A stretch of 64,000 bases of DNA from Mycolicibacterium neworleansense (GTDB taxonomy: Bacteria > Actinomycetota > Actinomycetes > Mycobacteriales > Mycobacteriaceae). Each line of letters begins with the position of its first letter. Positions within the stretch are counted from its first letter, which is position 1. Positions 1 through 11,308 of the stretch are shown here, piece after piece. The DNA is taken from the NCBI RefSeq assembly GCF_001245615.1, contig NZ_CWKH01000003.1, forward strand, positions 124,001 to 188,000. Direction: 5' to 3'. A program made the translations under genes and the position numbers. The notes beneath the pieces are model-generated. The model was not told where the DNA came from and made no database searches. It saw nothing but the letters and a program-made list of their open reading frames with translations.

Positions 1-2
1 TC

Positions 3-686
3 ACCGCGGCGATGGGCACCGCCGGAGCGGCCGTGGCCTCGATGATGGCCTACTTCTCCGAGCTCATCGAACGGCGCCGGAGCGAGCCGGGCGATGACAC
101 GATCTCGCACCTGGTGGCGGCGGGCCAAGAAGAAGGAGCCGCCGACGTCGTTGACCTGCTGTCGATCCTGGCCTTCACCTTCACCATGGTGACCGGCGGC
201 AACGACACCACCACCGGAATGCTCGGCGGTGCAGTGCAACTCCTGCAGCAGCGGCCGGATCAGCGTCAGCTCCTGATCGACGATCCCGAGCTGATCCCGG
301 AATCGATCGACGAGTTCCTGCGGCTGACCTCCCCGGTGCAGGGCCTGGCCCGCACCACCACCCGCGACGTCACCATCGGCGACACCACCATCCCGGCCGG
401 CCGCAAGACTCTGCTGCTGTACGGCTCGGGCAACCGGGACGAGCGTGAATTCGGCGACAATGCAGCCGAACTCGACGTGCGGCGGGCACCGCGCAACATC
501 CTGACCTTCAGCCACGGTGCGCATTTCTGCCTCGGCGCGGCGGCCGCCCGCATGCAGTCCCGGGTCGCGCTGACCGAACTGCTCTCTCGTTACCCGAATT
601 TCGAGGTCGACCTGGACGGCGTGACGTGGGCCGGGGGCAGCTACGTGCGACGGCCGCTGTCAGTGCCGTTCCGGGCCGGGACCTGA
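3..686 (+). CDS. cyp130: Cytochrome P450, CYP130-like (3' part)
   Basis: This is the C-terminal part of a cytochrome P450; the 5' end lies before the window and the frame is open from base 3. The I-helix oxygen-activation motif is visible as GGNDTT, the K-helix ExxR as EFLR, and the heme-binding loop as FSHGAHFCLG with the cysteine thiolate ligand. The residues agree closely with what I recall of M. tuberculosis CYP130 (Rv1256c), a soluble monooxygenase of unsettled natural substrate. The stop overlaps the next gene's start (ATGA), so the two are translationally coupled, as in M. tuberculosis. The family call is certain; the subfamily name rests on recall plus gene order. Confidence 0.9.
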   Translation, partial: TAAMGTAGAAVASMMAYFSELIERRRSEPGDDTISHLVAAGQEEGAADVVDLLSILAFTFTMVTGGNDTTTGMLGGAVQLLQQRPDQRQLLIDDPELIPESIDEFLRLTSPVQGLARTTTRDVTIGDTTIPAGRKTLLLYGSGNRDEREFGDNAAELDVRRAPRNILTFSHGAHFCLGAAAARMQSRVALTELLSRYPNFEVDLDGVTWAGGSYVRRPLSVPFRAGT

Positions 687-1276
687 TGCCCCGCGACTGG
701 TTGGCGGTCCGGCGGTCCGAAGTGGCCGCCGACCACATCCTCGATGCCGCCGACGCCCTGTTCACCCAGAAGGACGCGGCGACCGTCGGCATGCACGAGA
801 TCGCGTCGGCCGCAGGGTGTTCGCGCGCCACGCTCTACCGGTACTTCGAAAACCGCGACGCGCTCTATACCGCCTACGTGCACCGCGAGGCACGACGGCT
901 GTACGAAGAGGTCAGCGAACAGGTGGCCGCCGTCACCGATCCGGCGCACCGGCTGATCGAAGGCGTGATCACCGCACTGAACGCAGTGCGCGCCAGCCCG
1001 GCACTGGCCTCGTGGTTCGCCACCGCGCAGCGGCCGATCGGTGGCGAGATGGCCGAGCACTCCGAGGTGATCCGGGCGCTGGTCGAGGGATTCGTGCGCT
1101 CGCTGGCCGGAACGGCGACGCAGGCCGACGACCAGGTGGGCCGCCGGGCCCGGTGGTTGGTGCGCGTGATGGTCTCGCTGCTGATCTTCCCCGGCGTCGA
1201 CGAGGCCGATGAGCGCACCATGCTGGCCGAGTTCGTCGCCCCGCTGGTCATCCCGGGTCAGCTGCCGGTCGAGTAG
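686..1276 (+). CDS. TetR-family transcriptional regulator (Rv1255c-like)
   Basis: A 196-residue TetR regulator. Residues 10-60 form the DNA-binding domain, with the recognition-helix signature CSRATLYRYF, followed by a helical ligand-binding half. The ATG at 686 overlaps the P450 stop; the longer frame starting at 626 would run back into the P450 gene, so 686 is preferred. It probably controls the upstream P450, as is usual for such pairs, but I saw no clear operator in the visible sequence; the promoter of the pair lies outside the window. Function beyond the family is inference. Confidence 0.88.
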   Translation: MPRDWLAVRRSEVAADHILDAADALFTQKDAATVGMHEIASAAGCSRATLYRYFENRDALYTAYVHREARRLYEEVSEQVAAVTDPAHRLIEGVITALNAVRASPALASWFATAQRPIGGEMAEHSEVIRALVEGFVRSLAGTATQADDQVGRRARWLVRVMVSLLIFPGVDEADERTMLAEFVAPLVIPGQLPVE

Positions 1277-1321
1277 CCGATTGCCGGGCAGGACGGACCG
1301 ACCTGCCCCATACTTTCGAGT

Positions 1322-2158
1322 ATGGCCAGCCACCCGACGCCACTGCCGCCGCTACCGGCGGTCACCAGCATTGCCGAGGTCGTCTCGGCGATCGACACGA
1401 TCACCGACTGGGCCGTGGAAACGTCAAGTCGGCTGGGCTATTTCGCTGCCCTGTACAAGCGGATCACCATCGCGGTCGGAACCGCGGTCCGGGAGGGGGC
1501 GTTCGAGGACGGCCCACGCATGGACCGGCTCGACGCGGCGTTCGCGCAGCGCTACTTCGATGCGCTCAACGGCTATTTCCACCCCGACCGGTACCCGAGG
1601 CCCACGCGGTCGTGGCGGGCCACCTTTCAGTGGGCCGACAAGCCAGAGCCGATCCTGGTGCAGCACATGCTCGCCGGAGTCACCGCCCACATCGTCCTCG
1701 ACCTCGGCATCGCCGTGCAGGGCCTCGCCGGTGCGGGCCGTCTACCGATGCTGCACAAGGACTTCAACACCATCAACGCGGTACTGGCAAGCCAGATCGG
1801 TGGCGTGGTCAACGACATCAACGACCTCTCGCCGGCGCTGGCCGACATCTATGCCGTGCTGCAACAGCATCAGATCTTCGTCCTCAACGAGGCGATCCGC
1901 TCCCTGCGCGACAGCGCTTGGCGGTTCGCCACGGTGCTGGCCCTGGAACCAGGATTCGCGCGGCCGCCGACGATCTGGGGGCGCGACCTGCAGGTGAGTC
2001 AGCAGGCGCAGGCCGTCTTCGACCCGCCCAGCCTGGTCGGCGCATTCGATCTGGCGGTCAGGGAGATCGCCGCGCGCGAAAGCCGCGACGTGGCCCACAA
2101 CGTGGCCGTACTCGACCAGATCGCCGCGACGCCGGCCCCGATCCGGACCGCGCTGTGA
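1322..2158 (+). CDS. DUF5995 family protein
   Basis: A 278-residue soluble protein matching the DUF5995 family as I recall it. No signal peptide or membrane segment is visible, and no catalytic motif I can name. The family is common in actinobacteria and its function is unknown to me. A -10-like CATACT at 1309-1314 lies 7 bases before the ATG and there is no Shine-Dalgarno site, so translation may be leaderless. It separates the TetR gene from the siderophore-interacting protein; these two genes are not part of the corresponding M. tuberculosis segment as I remember it. Confidence 0.75.
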   Translation: MASHPTPLPPLPAVTSIAEVVSAIDTITDWAVETSSRLGYFAALYKRITIAVGTAVREGAFEDGPRMDRLDAAFAQRYFDALNGYFHPDRYPRPTRSWRATFQWADKPEPILVQHMLAGVTAHIVLDLGIAVQGLAGAGRLPMLHKDFNTINAVLASQIGGVVNDINDLSPALADIYAVLQQHQIFVLNEAIRSLRDSAWRFATVLALEPGFARPPTIWGRDLQVSQQAQAVFDPPSLVGAFDLAVREIAARESRDVAHNVAVLDQIAATPAPIRTAL

Positions 2159-2172
2159 GCCGCTGACCCGGC

Positions 2173-2883
2173 TCAGGCCACCCAGTAGGCCTGCGCCTTG
2201 ATCGATTTGCGCGGGATGCCGTACTCCTCGCGGAACACCCGCGCCACCGCCCGGGTGGTGCGATTGTTACAGGCGACCCAGCCGAAGTGATCGGACGCGT
2301 CGAAGGCCGATGCGCTGAGGGTCTCCAGCAGGTCCTCGTCGAATCGGTCCACCCAGACGATCTCCGCGCCCCCGTTGACCGGTAGCTCACGGTCGTCGTC
2401 GTACCCGGCTTCCAGAAAGACCCAGGCCGGGGTGTCCCCGATGGCATCCAGCAGCGAGTTGATGGCCGGAAGCGACGCGGTGTCGCCGACGATCAGGTAA
2501 CCGGCCGGCGCAGGTTCGGGCAGCGTGAAGTTGCTGCCGAGCACCGTCACGTCCAAGACGTCGCCGGGCTGGGCGTCACGTGCCCAGCGGGTGGCGATGC
2601 CGTCGTGCATGGCGAAATCGATGTCCACCGTTCCGGCCCGCGGGTCAGCGTTGACCAACGTGTAGCCGCGCTGATGAGCCTTGCCCTCGTCAGGGAACCA
2701 GCCCCGCACCCACATCGTGGGGTGCACCCGCTGTTCGGCGAGCAACTTCTCCGCACGGAAGTGCAGCCTCAGGTAGTTCGGCGTGAGTTGGGTACGACCC
2801 GACACCGTCAGCTCGTAATCGCCGCCCCGGCAGAGTTTGACCAGGGCCCCTTCCAGCCCCCGCGACGCCTTCTGCTCACCCAT
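2173..2883 (-). CDS. Siderophore-interacting protein (ferric-siderophore reductase)
   Basis: A 236-residue FAD-binding reductase of the SIP/ViuB family, which releases iron from ferric siderophores in the cytoplasm by reduction. The FAD-binding motif RGYTLVN lies near residue 74. The C-terminal NAD(P)H-binding half ends in KAQAYWVA, close to the KAYW ending typical of the family. The ATG at 2883 is chosen because GGGAGG sits about 6 bases upstream; a GTG at 2889 would abut that site. An IdeR-type iron box at 2909-2927 lies just upstream, which points to induction in low iron and supports the functional call. Confidence 0.9.
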   Translation of the reverse strand: MGEQKASRGLEGALVKLCRGGDYELTVSGRTQLTPNYLRLHFRAEKLLAEQRVHPTMWVRGWFPDEGKAHQRGYTLVNADPRAGTVDIDFAMHDGIATRWARDAQPGDVLDVTVLGSNFTLPEPAPAGYLIVGDTASLPAINSLLDAIGDTPAWVFLEAGYDDDRELPVNGGAEIVWVDRFDEDLLETLSASAFDASDHFGWVACNNRTTRAVARVFREEYGIPRKSIKAQAYWVA

Positions 2884-2908
2884 ACGCACCTCCCGAGAAA
2901 CACCTTTG

Positions 2909-2927
2909 TTAGGTAAGCGTACCCTAA
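2909..2927 (-). promoter_or_regulatory. IdeR/DtxR iron box
   Basis: TTAGGTAAGCGTACCCTAA matches the mycobacterial IdeR consensus TWAGGTWAGSCTWACCWWA at 17 of 19 positions. It lies 26 bases before the ATG of the siderophore-interacting protein, where a bound repressor would cover the promoter. Iron-dependent repression is inferred from the match and from gene function. Confidence 0.85.
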
Positions 2928-2935
2928 CTTAGAAG

Positions 2936-4092
2936 TCAGGAGCGGACGCGCGTGAACCGGTGCAGCAGCCAGGCGGCCGGGATGGTGAACACCATGGTGA
3001 GCACGAACAGGTTGAACATCGACCCCGTATAGACCGGATCGCGCATCACCTCGACCATCACCAATTCCATGATCATCAGGTGGATCAGGAAGATCTCGTA
3101 CGAGATCTCACCCAGGAAGACCATCGGCCGGGACGCGAGAAACCGGTTGTACCAGCCGCTGTCGCCGAGAGCGGGCGGCGCCACCAGCAATGCCGCGATC
3201 ACCGCATAGAAGAACGTCTTGAACAACGCCTCGCTCAACTTGGCCGGCGACGTGGTGGGCTCCCCCGCGATCGGCGTCGACGCGATGAAGTAACACACCA
3301 CGGCCAACGGCACACACACCATCCCGTAACCGCGCACCTTGAGCTGCCCCAGCACCGTCAGCGCCATCCCCGCCACGAACCAGGCCATATAGGTGGGCAG
3401 CCAAAGCCGGGCGCCGTCAGGCAGATTCGTCGAATCGTGCACGATCGTCAGCCACACCGGCGAGACCGCGGCCAGCAGCGCCAACCCGAAGAACAACAGC
3501 CCCGGCCGCCAGCGCCGCCGGCACAACACCACCAGCAGCAGATAGGCCAGCAACGGCAGCACCACGTAGAACGCCGCCTCCACCGCCAGGCTCCACATCT
3601 GGGTCAGCCCCTGATGCAGATAGGAGAACAGATAGTTGTCGGTGTAGATCTGGGTCAGGGTCAGGTTGCGGAACAGGCCCATCCAGGTGTGGCCGGGATT
3701 CGGGCCTGCCGTACGGAAGTGGTACAGCAGATAGGCGAGCAGCACCGTGACCACATAGGCCGGCATGATCCGTCGCACCCGGTGCCACGCATAGCGACGG
3801 ACGGACGGGTCCGCACCGCCGGTGGCCGCGGCTTTCACCCACGGCCGGAACAGCAGAAAGCCGCTCAGTACGAAGAAGATCGGGACACCGATCTCGGCCC
3901 GCGAATACACCAGACCGAGATAGCCCTGCCCGTACTTGCCGGTGGTGTAGGCCGCGTGCGTGAGAACCACCAGAATGGCGGCCACCGCGCGGATCCCGGT
4001 CAGTGCGGCGACGCGCGTCGAAGCCGGGGCCACCGAGTCGACCGACTCAAGGCCACCCTGATCCGACGGCCCCGTCACGCTCCTGGAGACCG

Positions 4093-4096
<4 letters not shown>
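2936..4096 (-). CDS. Acyltransferase 3 family membrane protein (Rv1254-like)
   Basis: A 386-residue integral membrane O-acyltransferase. The N-terminal part has the family signature: GIRAVAAILVVLTHA near residue 35, with the His thought to be catalytic, followed by FFVLSGFLLFRPW. About ten hydrophobic segments follow. Such enzymes acylate sugars or lipids at the membrane; the substrate here cannot be read from sequence. Its GTG start overlaps the stop of the helicase gene by 4 bases, so the two are probably co-transcribed. Confidence 0.87.
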
Positions 4097-5871
<1,775 letters not shown>

Positions 5872-5958
5872 CGGTTCAGAAGTCTAGTGCCAATAGGGCG
5901 GAATCCCGGCCGCGCGCCTGCACAAACCCGCCAGGGGGCCACGGTAGGTTGCCCAACT

Positions 5959-6522
5959 GTGAAACGGGTCGCAGAGTTCGCCATGGCCCCCGGGGTCGTA
6001 TTGGCGACCGTGCTCACGCTCACCGGGTGCGGATCGGGTGACTCCACGGTCTCCAAAACCCCCGACTCCGGACCCGGCCCGGCGCCCACCTCGGTGACCG
6101 CACCGGCCGCCAAGGCCGCCCCCACCTCCGCACCCACACAGGCCGACCCCTGTGCGGTGAACCTGGCCGCCCCCGAGATCGCCAAGGCCGTCTCGGAGCT
6201 GCCCCGAGACCCGCGCAGCAATCAGGCCTGGAGCCCCGAGCCACTGGCGGGCAACTACAACGAGTGCGCGCAACTGTCGGCGGTGATCGTGCGGGCCAAC
6301 ACCAACTCCGAACACCCCAACACCCGGGCGGTGCTGTTTCACCTCGGCAAGTTCATCCCGACCGGCGTGCCCGACACCTACGGCTTCAACGGCATCGACA
6401 AGACGGCCAGCACCGGTGACACCGTGGCGCTGCAGTACTCCGGCGGGTTCCACGGGCTGGCCAGCACGGTGAAGTTCCGCTGGAACGGCGGCGGCGTCGA
6501 GTTGATGGGCAACACGGGCTGA
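5959..6522 (+). CDS. lprE: DUF3558-type lipoprotein LprE
   Basis: A 187-residue exported lipoprotein. The GTG start is followed by a short hydrophobic signal and the lipobox LTGC (lipidated Cys24), then a Pro/Ala/Thr-rich linker and the C-terminal domain I recognise as DUF3558. The frame stays open far upstream over the helicase gene, but only this start gives a signal peptide. The position next to deaD and the nuclease/helicase gene matches LprE (Rv1252c). The biochemical role is not known to me. Confidence 0.82.
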   Translation: MKRVAEFAMAPGVVLATVLTLTGCGSGDSTVSKTPDSGPGPAPTSVTAPAAKAAPTSAPTQADPCAVNLAAPEIAKAVSELPRDPRSNQAWSPEPLAGNYNECAQLSAVIVRANTNSEHPNTRAVLFHLGKFIPTGVPDTYGFNGIDKTASTGDTVALQYSGGFHGLASTVKFRWNGGGVELMGNTG

Positions 6523-6579
6523 GCTTTTCCTGCCGCGAGGCAGACGCATGGCGTCGGTGCCCTCACCTACAGTGGCAGC

Positions 6580-9500
6580 GTGTTCGTCACCGACGACGGC
6601 GCGTCGGATCCGACGGTCATCTACAGCGCCTCGGATCTGGCCGCGGCCGCCCGCTGTGAATATGCCCTGCTGCGCTCGTTCGACGCACGACTGGGCCGGG
6701 GTCCGGCGGTGTCAGCCGACGACGAATTACTGTCCCGCACAGCAGAACTCGGCGACGAGCATGAGCAGCGCCACCTCGAAGATCTGCGCGCCGGCGCTGA
6801 GGTGACGGTGATCGGCCGGCCCGCATACACCGAGGCCGGGCTGACCGCCGCCGCCGCGGCCACCCTGGAGGCGGCCCGCCGCCGCGACCCGGTGATCTAC
6901 CAGGCCGCGATGTTCGACGGCCGGTTCGCCGGGTTCGCCGACTTCCTGATCTGGGACGGCGAGCGCTACCGCCTGCGCGACACCAAACTGTCCCGCTCGG
7001 TGAAGGTCGAGGCCCTGCTTCAGCTGGCGGCCTACGCCGATGTGCTGTCGGGCGCCGGCATCCCGGTCGCCGATGAGGTCGACCTGGTGCTCGGCGACGG
7101 CGGGATCTCCAGCTACCGCGTCGACGAACTGCTGGCCGTGTACCGGCCGCGCCGCGCCGCGCTACAGGCGCTGCTCGACGGTCATCTGGCCGGCGGCACC
7201 GCGGTGCACTGGTCCGACGACACGGTGCGGGCCTGTTTCGGCTGCAGTGAATGCGATCAGCAGATCCGCGCCACCGACGACCTGTTCCTGGTCGCCGGGA
7301 TGCGAGCCAGCCAGCGCGCACGGCTCATCGAGGCCGGCGTCACCACCACCCGCCAATTGGCCGGCCACACCGGCGCGGTGCCCGGGCTGGCCCAGCGCGC
7401 CCTGACCGCCTTGCGTGGCCAGGCCCGCCTGCAGGTCACACCGCAGCCAGATGGCAAGCCGCCGTATGAAGTCGTCGATCCGCAGCCGCTGATGCTGCTG
7501 CCGGATCCAGACAAGGGCGACCTGTTCTTCGACTACGAAGGCGACCCGTTGTGGACGGCCAACGGCCGGGACTGGGGCCTGGAATATCTGTGGGGCGTCC
7601 TGGGCGCCGAAGGGAACTTCCAGGCGTTGTGGGCGCACGACCGGGCCAGCGAACGCCAGGTGCTCATCGACTTCCTGGACCTGGTCCGCAAGCGGCGCAA
7701 GCGTTTTCCCAAGATGCACATCTACCACTACGCACCCTATGAGCGCAGCACCCTGCTGCGGCTGGCCGGCCGGTACGGAGTGGGCGAGAACGACGTCGAC
7801 GACCTGCTGCGCAACGGCATCCTCGTCGACCTGCTCCCGTTGGTACGCAAGAGCATTCGCGTCGGTACCGAGAACTACAGCATCAAATCGCTGGAACCGC
7901 TGTACATGGGCAACGAACTGCGCGACGGCGAGGTCACCAAGGCCACCGACTCCATCACCGAGTACGCCCGCTACTGCGCACTGCGCGAAGCCGGTCAGCA
8001 CGACGAGGCGGCCACCGTGCTCAAGGAGATCGAGGACTACAACCGCTACGACTGCCGGTCCACCCACCGGCTGCGGGACTGGCTGATCAACCGGGCGTTC
8101 GAAGCCGAGGTGCCACCTCGCGGCCCGCAACCGGTCCGCGACGGAGCACCGATCGAGAAAGCCGACGCCGTCGACCGCAAGCTGCTGCGCTTCGCCGGCG
8201 ACGGTGTGGACCCTCGCACGGACGAGCAACAGGCGGTGGCCCTGATCGCCGCGGCCCGCGGTTTCCACAAACGCGAGGACAAACCGTTCTGGTGGGGTCA
8301 TTTCGACCGGCTCAACAACCCGGTCGACGAATGGGCGGACAGCACAGGTGTTTTCGTCGCCGAGCAGGCGCACGTCGTCAACGACTGGCATACCCCGCCG
8401 CGGGCTCGCAAACCGCAGCGGCAGGTCCGGTTGACCGGCGCCATCGACGCCGGGGAGCTGGGCACCGAGGTCTACGCGCTCTACACCCCGCCTGCGCCGG
8501 CAGGTCTGTGCGACGACCCGGACCGTCGCGGCTTCGGCAGCGCCACCGTCGTCGGCTGCGACAACCCGGAGGCCCCCACCGAGGTGCTGATCACCGAACG
8601 CCAACCCAAGGATGGCGACATCTTCACCCAGGTGCCGTTCGCGCTGACCCCCGGTCCGCCGATCAACACCCGGCCGCTGCAGGTGTCCATCGACAGCACG
8701 GCGGCCACCGTCTCCGCCGGCCTGCCGACCCTGCCCGGGCCGCTGCCCCGCGGCGGTGAGACCGCCGCCGACATCACGGCCGCGCTGCTGGATCTGGATT
8801 GCTCATACATCGCGGTGCACGGGCCGCCCGGCACCGGCAAGACCCACACGTCGGCGCGGATCATCGCCCGGCTCGTCAACGAACACCGTTGGCGCATCGG
8901 CATTGTCGCTCAATCACACGCAGTGATCGAACACCTGCTGGAGCAGGTGCTCGACGCCGGGGTGGCCCCCGAGAATGTGGCCAAGAAACGCCGGGGCGAC
9001 GACCCGCGGTGGACCGCGATCAGCGAGAACGCCTATGCCTCGTTCATCACGGATCATCCCGGATGCGTGGTCGGCGGCACCGCATGGGACTTCGCGAACG
9101 AGGCCCGGGTTCCACGGCAATGCCTGGACCTGCTGGTGATCGAAGAGGCCGGCCAGTTTAACCTGGCCAACACCATCGCCGTGGCCCCGGCCGCGCGCAA
9201 CCTGCTGCTCCTGGGCGATCCGCAGCAGTTGCCCCAGGTCTGCCAGGGCACCCACCCGGCCCCGGTCGACGATTCCGCATTGGGCTGGCTCGTCGAGGGT
9301 GCGCACACGCTGCCGGCCGAGCGCGGTTATTTCCTGGACTGCTCGTTCCGGATGCATCCGTCCGTGTGCGGCCCGGTGTCGCGGCTGTCCTACGACGGCC
9401 GGCTGCAGTCCCACGAAAAGGTCAGTGCCGCACGCAAACTCGATGGCGTCGAACCCGGAGTCCGGGTACTGGAGGTGGCGCACCTTGGCAACTCGACCGA

Positions 9501-9951
9501 CAGTCCCGAAGAGGCAGGCGCGATCGTCGCGGCCATCACCGGCCTACTCGGCACCACCTGGACCGACGAGCATGGCAGCACGCCGCTGGACCAGGAGCAC
9601 TTCCTGGTGGTGACGCCCTACAACGCCCAGGTGACCACGGTGCGACGAGCTCTCGACGCGGCGGGCCTGACCGAGGTGCAGGCCGGCACCGTGGACAAGT
9701 TCCAGGGCAGACAGGCGCCCGTGGTGTTCGTGTCGATGACGGCGTCCTCGGCCGCCGACGTGCCCCGCGGCATCGGGTTCCTGCTGAACCGCAACCGGCT
9801 CAACGTGGCGATCAGCCGGGCCAAATACGTCGCGTACATCGTCCGCTCACCCCAGCTCACCGACTATCTGCCGGCCCAGCCCGACAGCCTCGTCGCGCTC
9901 GGCGCCTTCCTGGCCCTGACTGACCCTGTGGTAAACCCAACCGGTGACTGA
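6580..9951 (+). CDS. RecB-like nuclease fused to superfamily 1 helicase (TM0106 type)
   Basis: A 1123-residue protein. The first roughly 500 residues are the TM0106-type RecB-like nuclease, with a cysteine-containing segment around residue 220 (CFGCSEC) and an acidic motif FFDYEGD. The second half is a DNA2/UPF1-type helicase: Walker A GPPGTGKT near 747, Walker B VIEEAGQ near 850, motif V around VDKFQGRQAPVVF near 1037 and motif VI NVAISRAK near 1080. It probably acts on nucleic-acid ends in repair or defence; the true substrate is unknown. The position matches the Rv1251c helicase. The GTG start is poorly supported by a ribosome site. Confidence 0.85.
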   Translation: MFVTDDGASDPTVIYSASDLAAAARCEYALLRSFDARLGRGPAVSADDELLSRTAELGDEHEQRHLEDLRAGAEVTVIGRPAYTEAGLTAAAAATLEAARRRDPVIYQAAMFDGRFAGFADFLIWDGERYRLRDTKLSRSVKVEALLQLAAYADVLSGAGIPVADEVDLVLGDGGISSYRVDELLAVYRPRRAALQALLDGHLAGGTAVHWSDDTVRACFGCSECDQQIRATDDLFLVAGMRASQRARLIEAGVTTTRQLAGHTGAVPGLAQRALTALRGQARLQVTPQPDGKPPYEVVDPQPLMLLPDPDKGDLFFDYEGDPLWTANGRDWGLEYLWGVLGAEGNFQALWAHDRASERQVLIDFLDLVRKRRKRFPKMHIYHYAPYERSTLLRLAGRYGVGENDVDDLLRNGILVDLLPLVRKSIRVGTENYSIKSLEPLYMGNELRDGEVTKATDSITEYARYCALREAGQHDEAATVLKEIEDYNRYDCRSTHRLRDWLINRAFEAEVPPRGPQPVRDGAPIEKADAVDRKLLRFAGDGVDPRTDEQQAVALIAAARGFHKREDKPFWWGHFDRLNNPVDEWADSTGVFVAEQAHVVNDWHTPPRARKPQRQVRLTGAIDAGELGTEVYALYTPPAPAGLCDDPDRRGFGSATVVGCDNPEAPTEVLITERQPKDGDIFTQVPFALTPGPPINTRPLQVSIDSTAATVSAGLPTLPGPLPRGGETAADITAALLDLDCSYIAVHGPPGTGKTHTSARIIARLVNEHRWRIGIVAQSHAVIEHLLEQVLDAGVAPENVAKKRRGDDPRWTAISENAYASFITDHPGCVVGGTAWDFANEARVPRQCLDLLVIEEAGQFNLANTIAVAPAARNLLLLGDPQQLPQVCQGTHPAPVDDSALGWLVEGAHTLPAERGYFLDCSFRMHPSVCGPVSRLSYDGRLQSHEKVSAARKLDGVEPGVRVLEVAHLGNSTDSPEEAGAIVAAITGLLGTTWTDEHGSTPLDQEHFLVVTPYNAQVTTVRRALDAAGLTEVQAGTVDKFQGRQAPVVFVSMTASSAADVPRGIGFLLNRNRLNVAISRAKYVAYIVRSPQLTDYLPAQPDSLVALGAFLALTDPVVNPTGD

Positions 9952-11308
9952 AATGCTTACCGAAATGCTTGCCGGGATTGTCGGTGCAGGCCATGTCACC
10001 ACTGATCCCGACGTGCTGGACGGCCGCTGCATCGACCACACCGGGCGTTACCGCGGGCAGGCCTCAGCGCTGGTCCGCCCCGGCACCACCGACGAAGTTG
10101 CCGCGGTGCTGCGCGCCTGCCGCCATGCGGGGGCGTGTGTCACGGTGCAGGGCGGCCGGACCTCACTGGTGGCCGGGACGGTGCCCGAGAACGACGACAT
10201 CCTGCTGTCCACCGAGCGGCTCACCGAGATCGGCGTTGTTGACACCGTCGAGCGCCGGGTCCGCGTCGGCGCCGGCGCACCATTGGCCGCGGTGCAGCGC
10301 GCCGCCACGGCGGCCGGACTGGTATTCGGGGTGGACCTGGCCGCACGGGAATCGGCCACGGTGGGCGGCATGGCCTCCACCAACGCCGGCGGGCTGCGCA
10401 CCGTGCGCTACGGCAACATGGGCGAGCAGGTGCTGGGTCTGGACGTCGCGCTCCCCGACGGGTCGGTGGTGCACCGCCACAGCCGGGTACGCCGCGACAA
10501 CACCGGCTACGACCTGACCTCCCTGTTCGTCGGTGCAGAGGGCACCCTCGGCGTGATCACCGCACTTGACCTGCGACTGCACCCCGTCCCCACTCACCGG
10601 GTCACCGCGATCTGCGGGTTCACCGACCTCGATGCCCTGGCCGGTGCCGGCCGGATCTTCCGCGACCTCGAGGGCATCGCCGCACTGGAGCTGATCGACG
10701 CCCGTGCCAGCGCGCTGACCGCCGAGCACCTCGGCGTGGCCGCACCGGTCGACGGCGCCTGGCAGTTGCTGATCGAACTGGCCGGCGACGGCGACCAGAC
10801 CGAGCGCCTGGCCGATGCCCTGGAGGGCGCCGAAATCTGCGGCGAACCCGCCGTCGGCGTCGACGCAACCGCCCAGCAGCGGCTGTGGCAGGTGCGCGAG
10901 TCGGTGGCCGAGGTGCTCGGATTGTTCGGCCCACCACTGAAATTCGATGTCTCGCTGCCACTCTCGGCGATCCAGGGTTACGCCGCGGCGGCCGCAGAAT
11001 TGATCGCCGCCCATGCGCCCGAGGCGATTCCCGTGCTGTTCGGCCACATCGGTGAGGGCAATCTGCACCTGAACGTGCTGCGCTGCTCGACGGATGCCGA
11101 AGCCGGACTGTACGCCGCGATGATGACGCTGATCGCCGACTGCGGCGGCAACGTCAGCTCCGAACACGGCGTCGGCTCACGCAAACGCGACTACGTGGCG
11201 ATGTCACGCACCGAGGCCGACATCGCGGCCATGCGCACCGTCAAGGCCGCGTTCGATCCGGAGAGCTACCTCAATCCCGCTGTGCTGTTCCGTCACGATC
11301 GGCCATGA
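9944..11308 (+). CDS. FAD-linked 2-hydroxyacid dehydrogenase/oxidase, GlcD family
   Basis: A 454-residue flavoenzyme. The N-terminal half is a PCMH-type FAD-binding domain ([22 protein letters not shown]); the C-terminal half is FAD-oxidase-C with the [13 protein letters not shown] and [10 protein letters not shown] motifs seen in D-lactate and glycolate dehydrogenases. There is no Fe-S domain. It resembles Rv1257c. The GTG start overlaps the end of the helicase gene by 8 bases; in-frame ATGs at 9953 and 9965 are alternatives. The 3' end overlaps the convergent MFS gene by 38 bases. Confidence 0.85.
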   Translation: MTEMLTEMLAGIVGAGHVTTDPDVLDGRCIDHTGRYRGQASALVRPGTTDEVAAVLRACRHAGACVTVQGGRTSLVAGTVPENDDILLSTERLTEIGVVDTVERRVRVGAGAPLAAVQRAATAAGLVFGVDLAARESATVGGMASTNAGGLRTVRYGNMGEQVLGLDVALPDGSVVHRHSRVRRDNTGYDLTSLFVGAEGTLGVITALDLRLHPVPTHRVTAICGFTDLDALAGAGRIFRDLEGIAALELIDARASALTAEHLGVAAPVDGAWQLLIELAGDGDQTERLADALEGAEICGEPAVGVDATAQQRLWQVRESVAEVLGLFGPPLKFDVSLPLSAIQGYAAAAAELIAAHAPEAIPVLFGHIGEGNLHLNVLRCSTDAEAGLYAAMMTLIADCGGNVSSEHGVGSRKRDYVAMSRTEADIAAMRTVKAAFDPESYLNPAVLFRHDRP

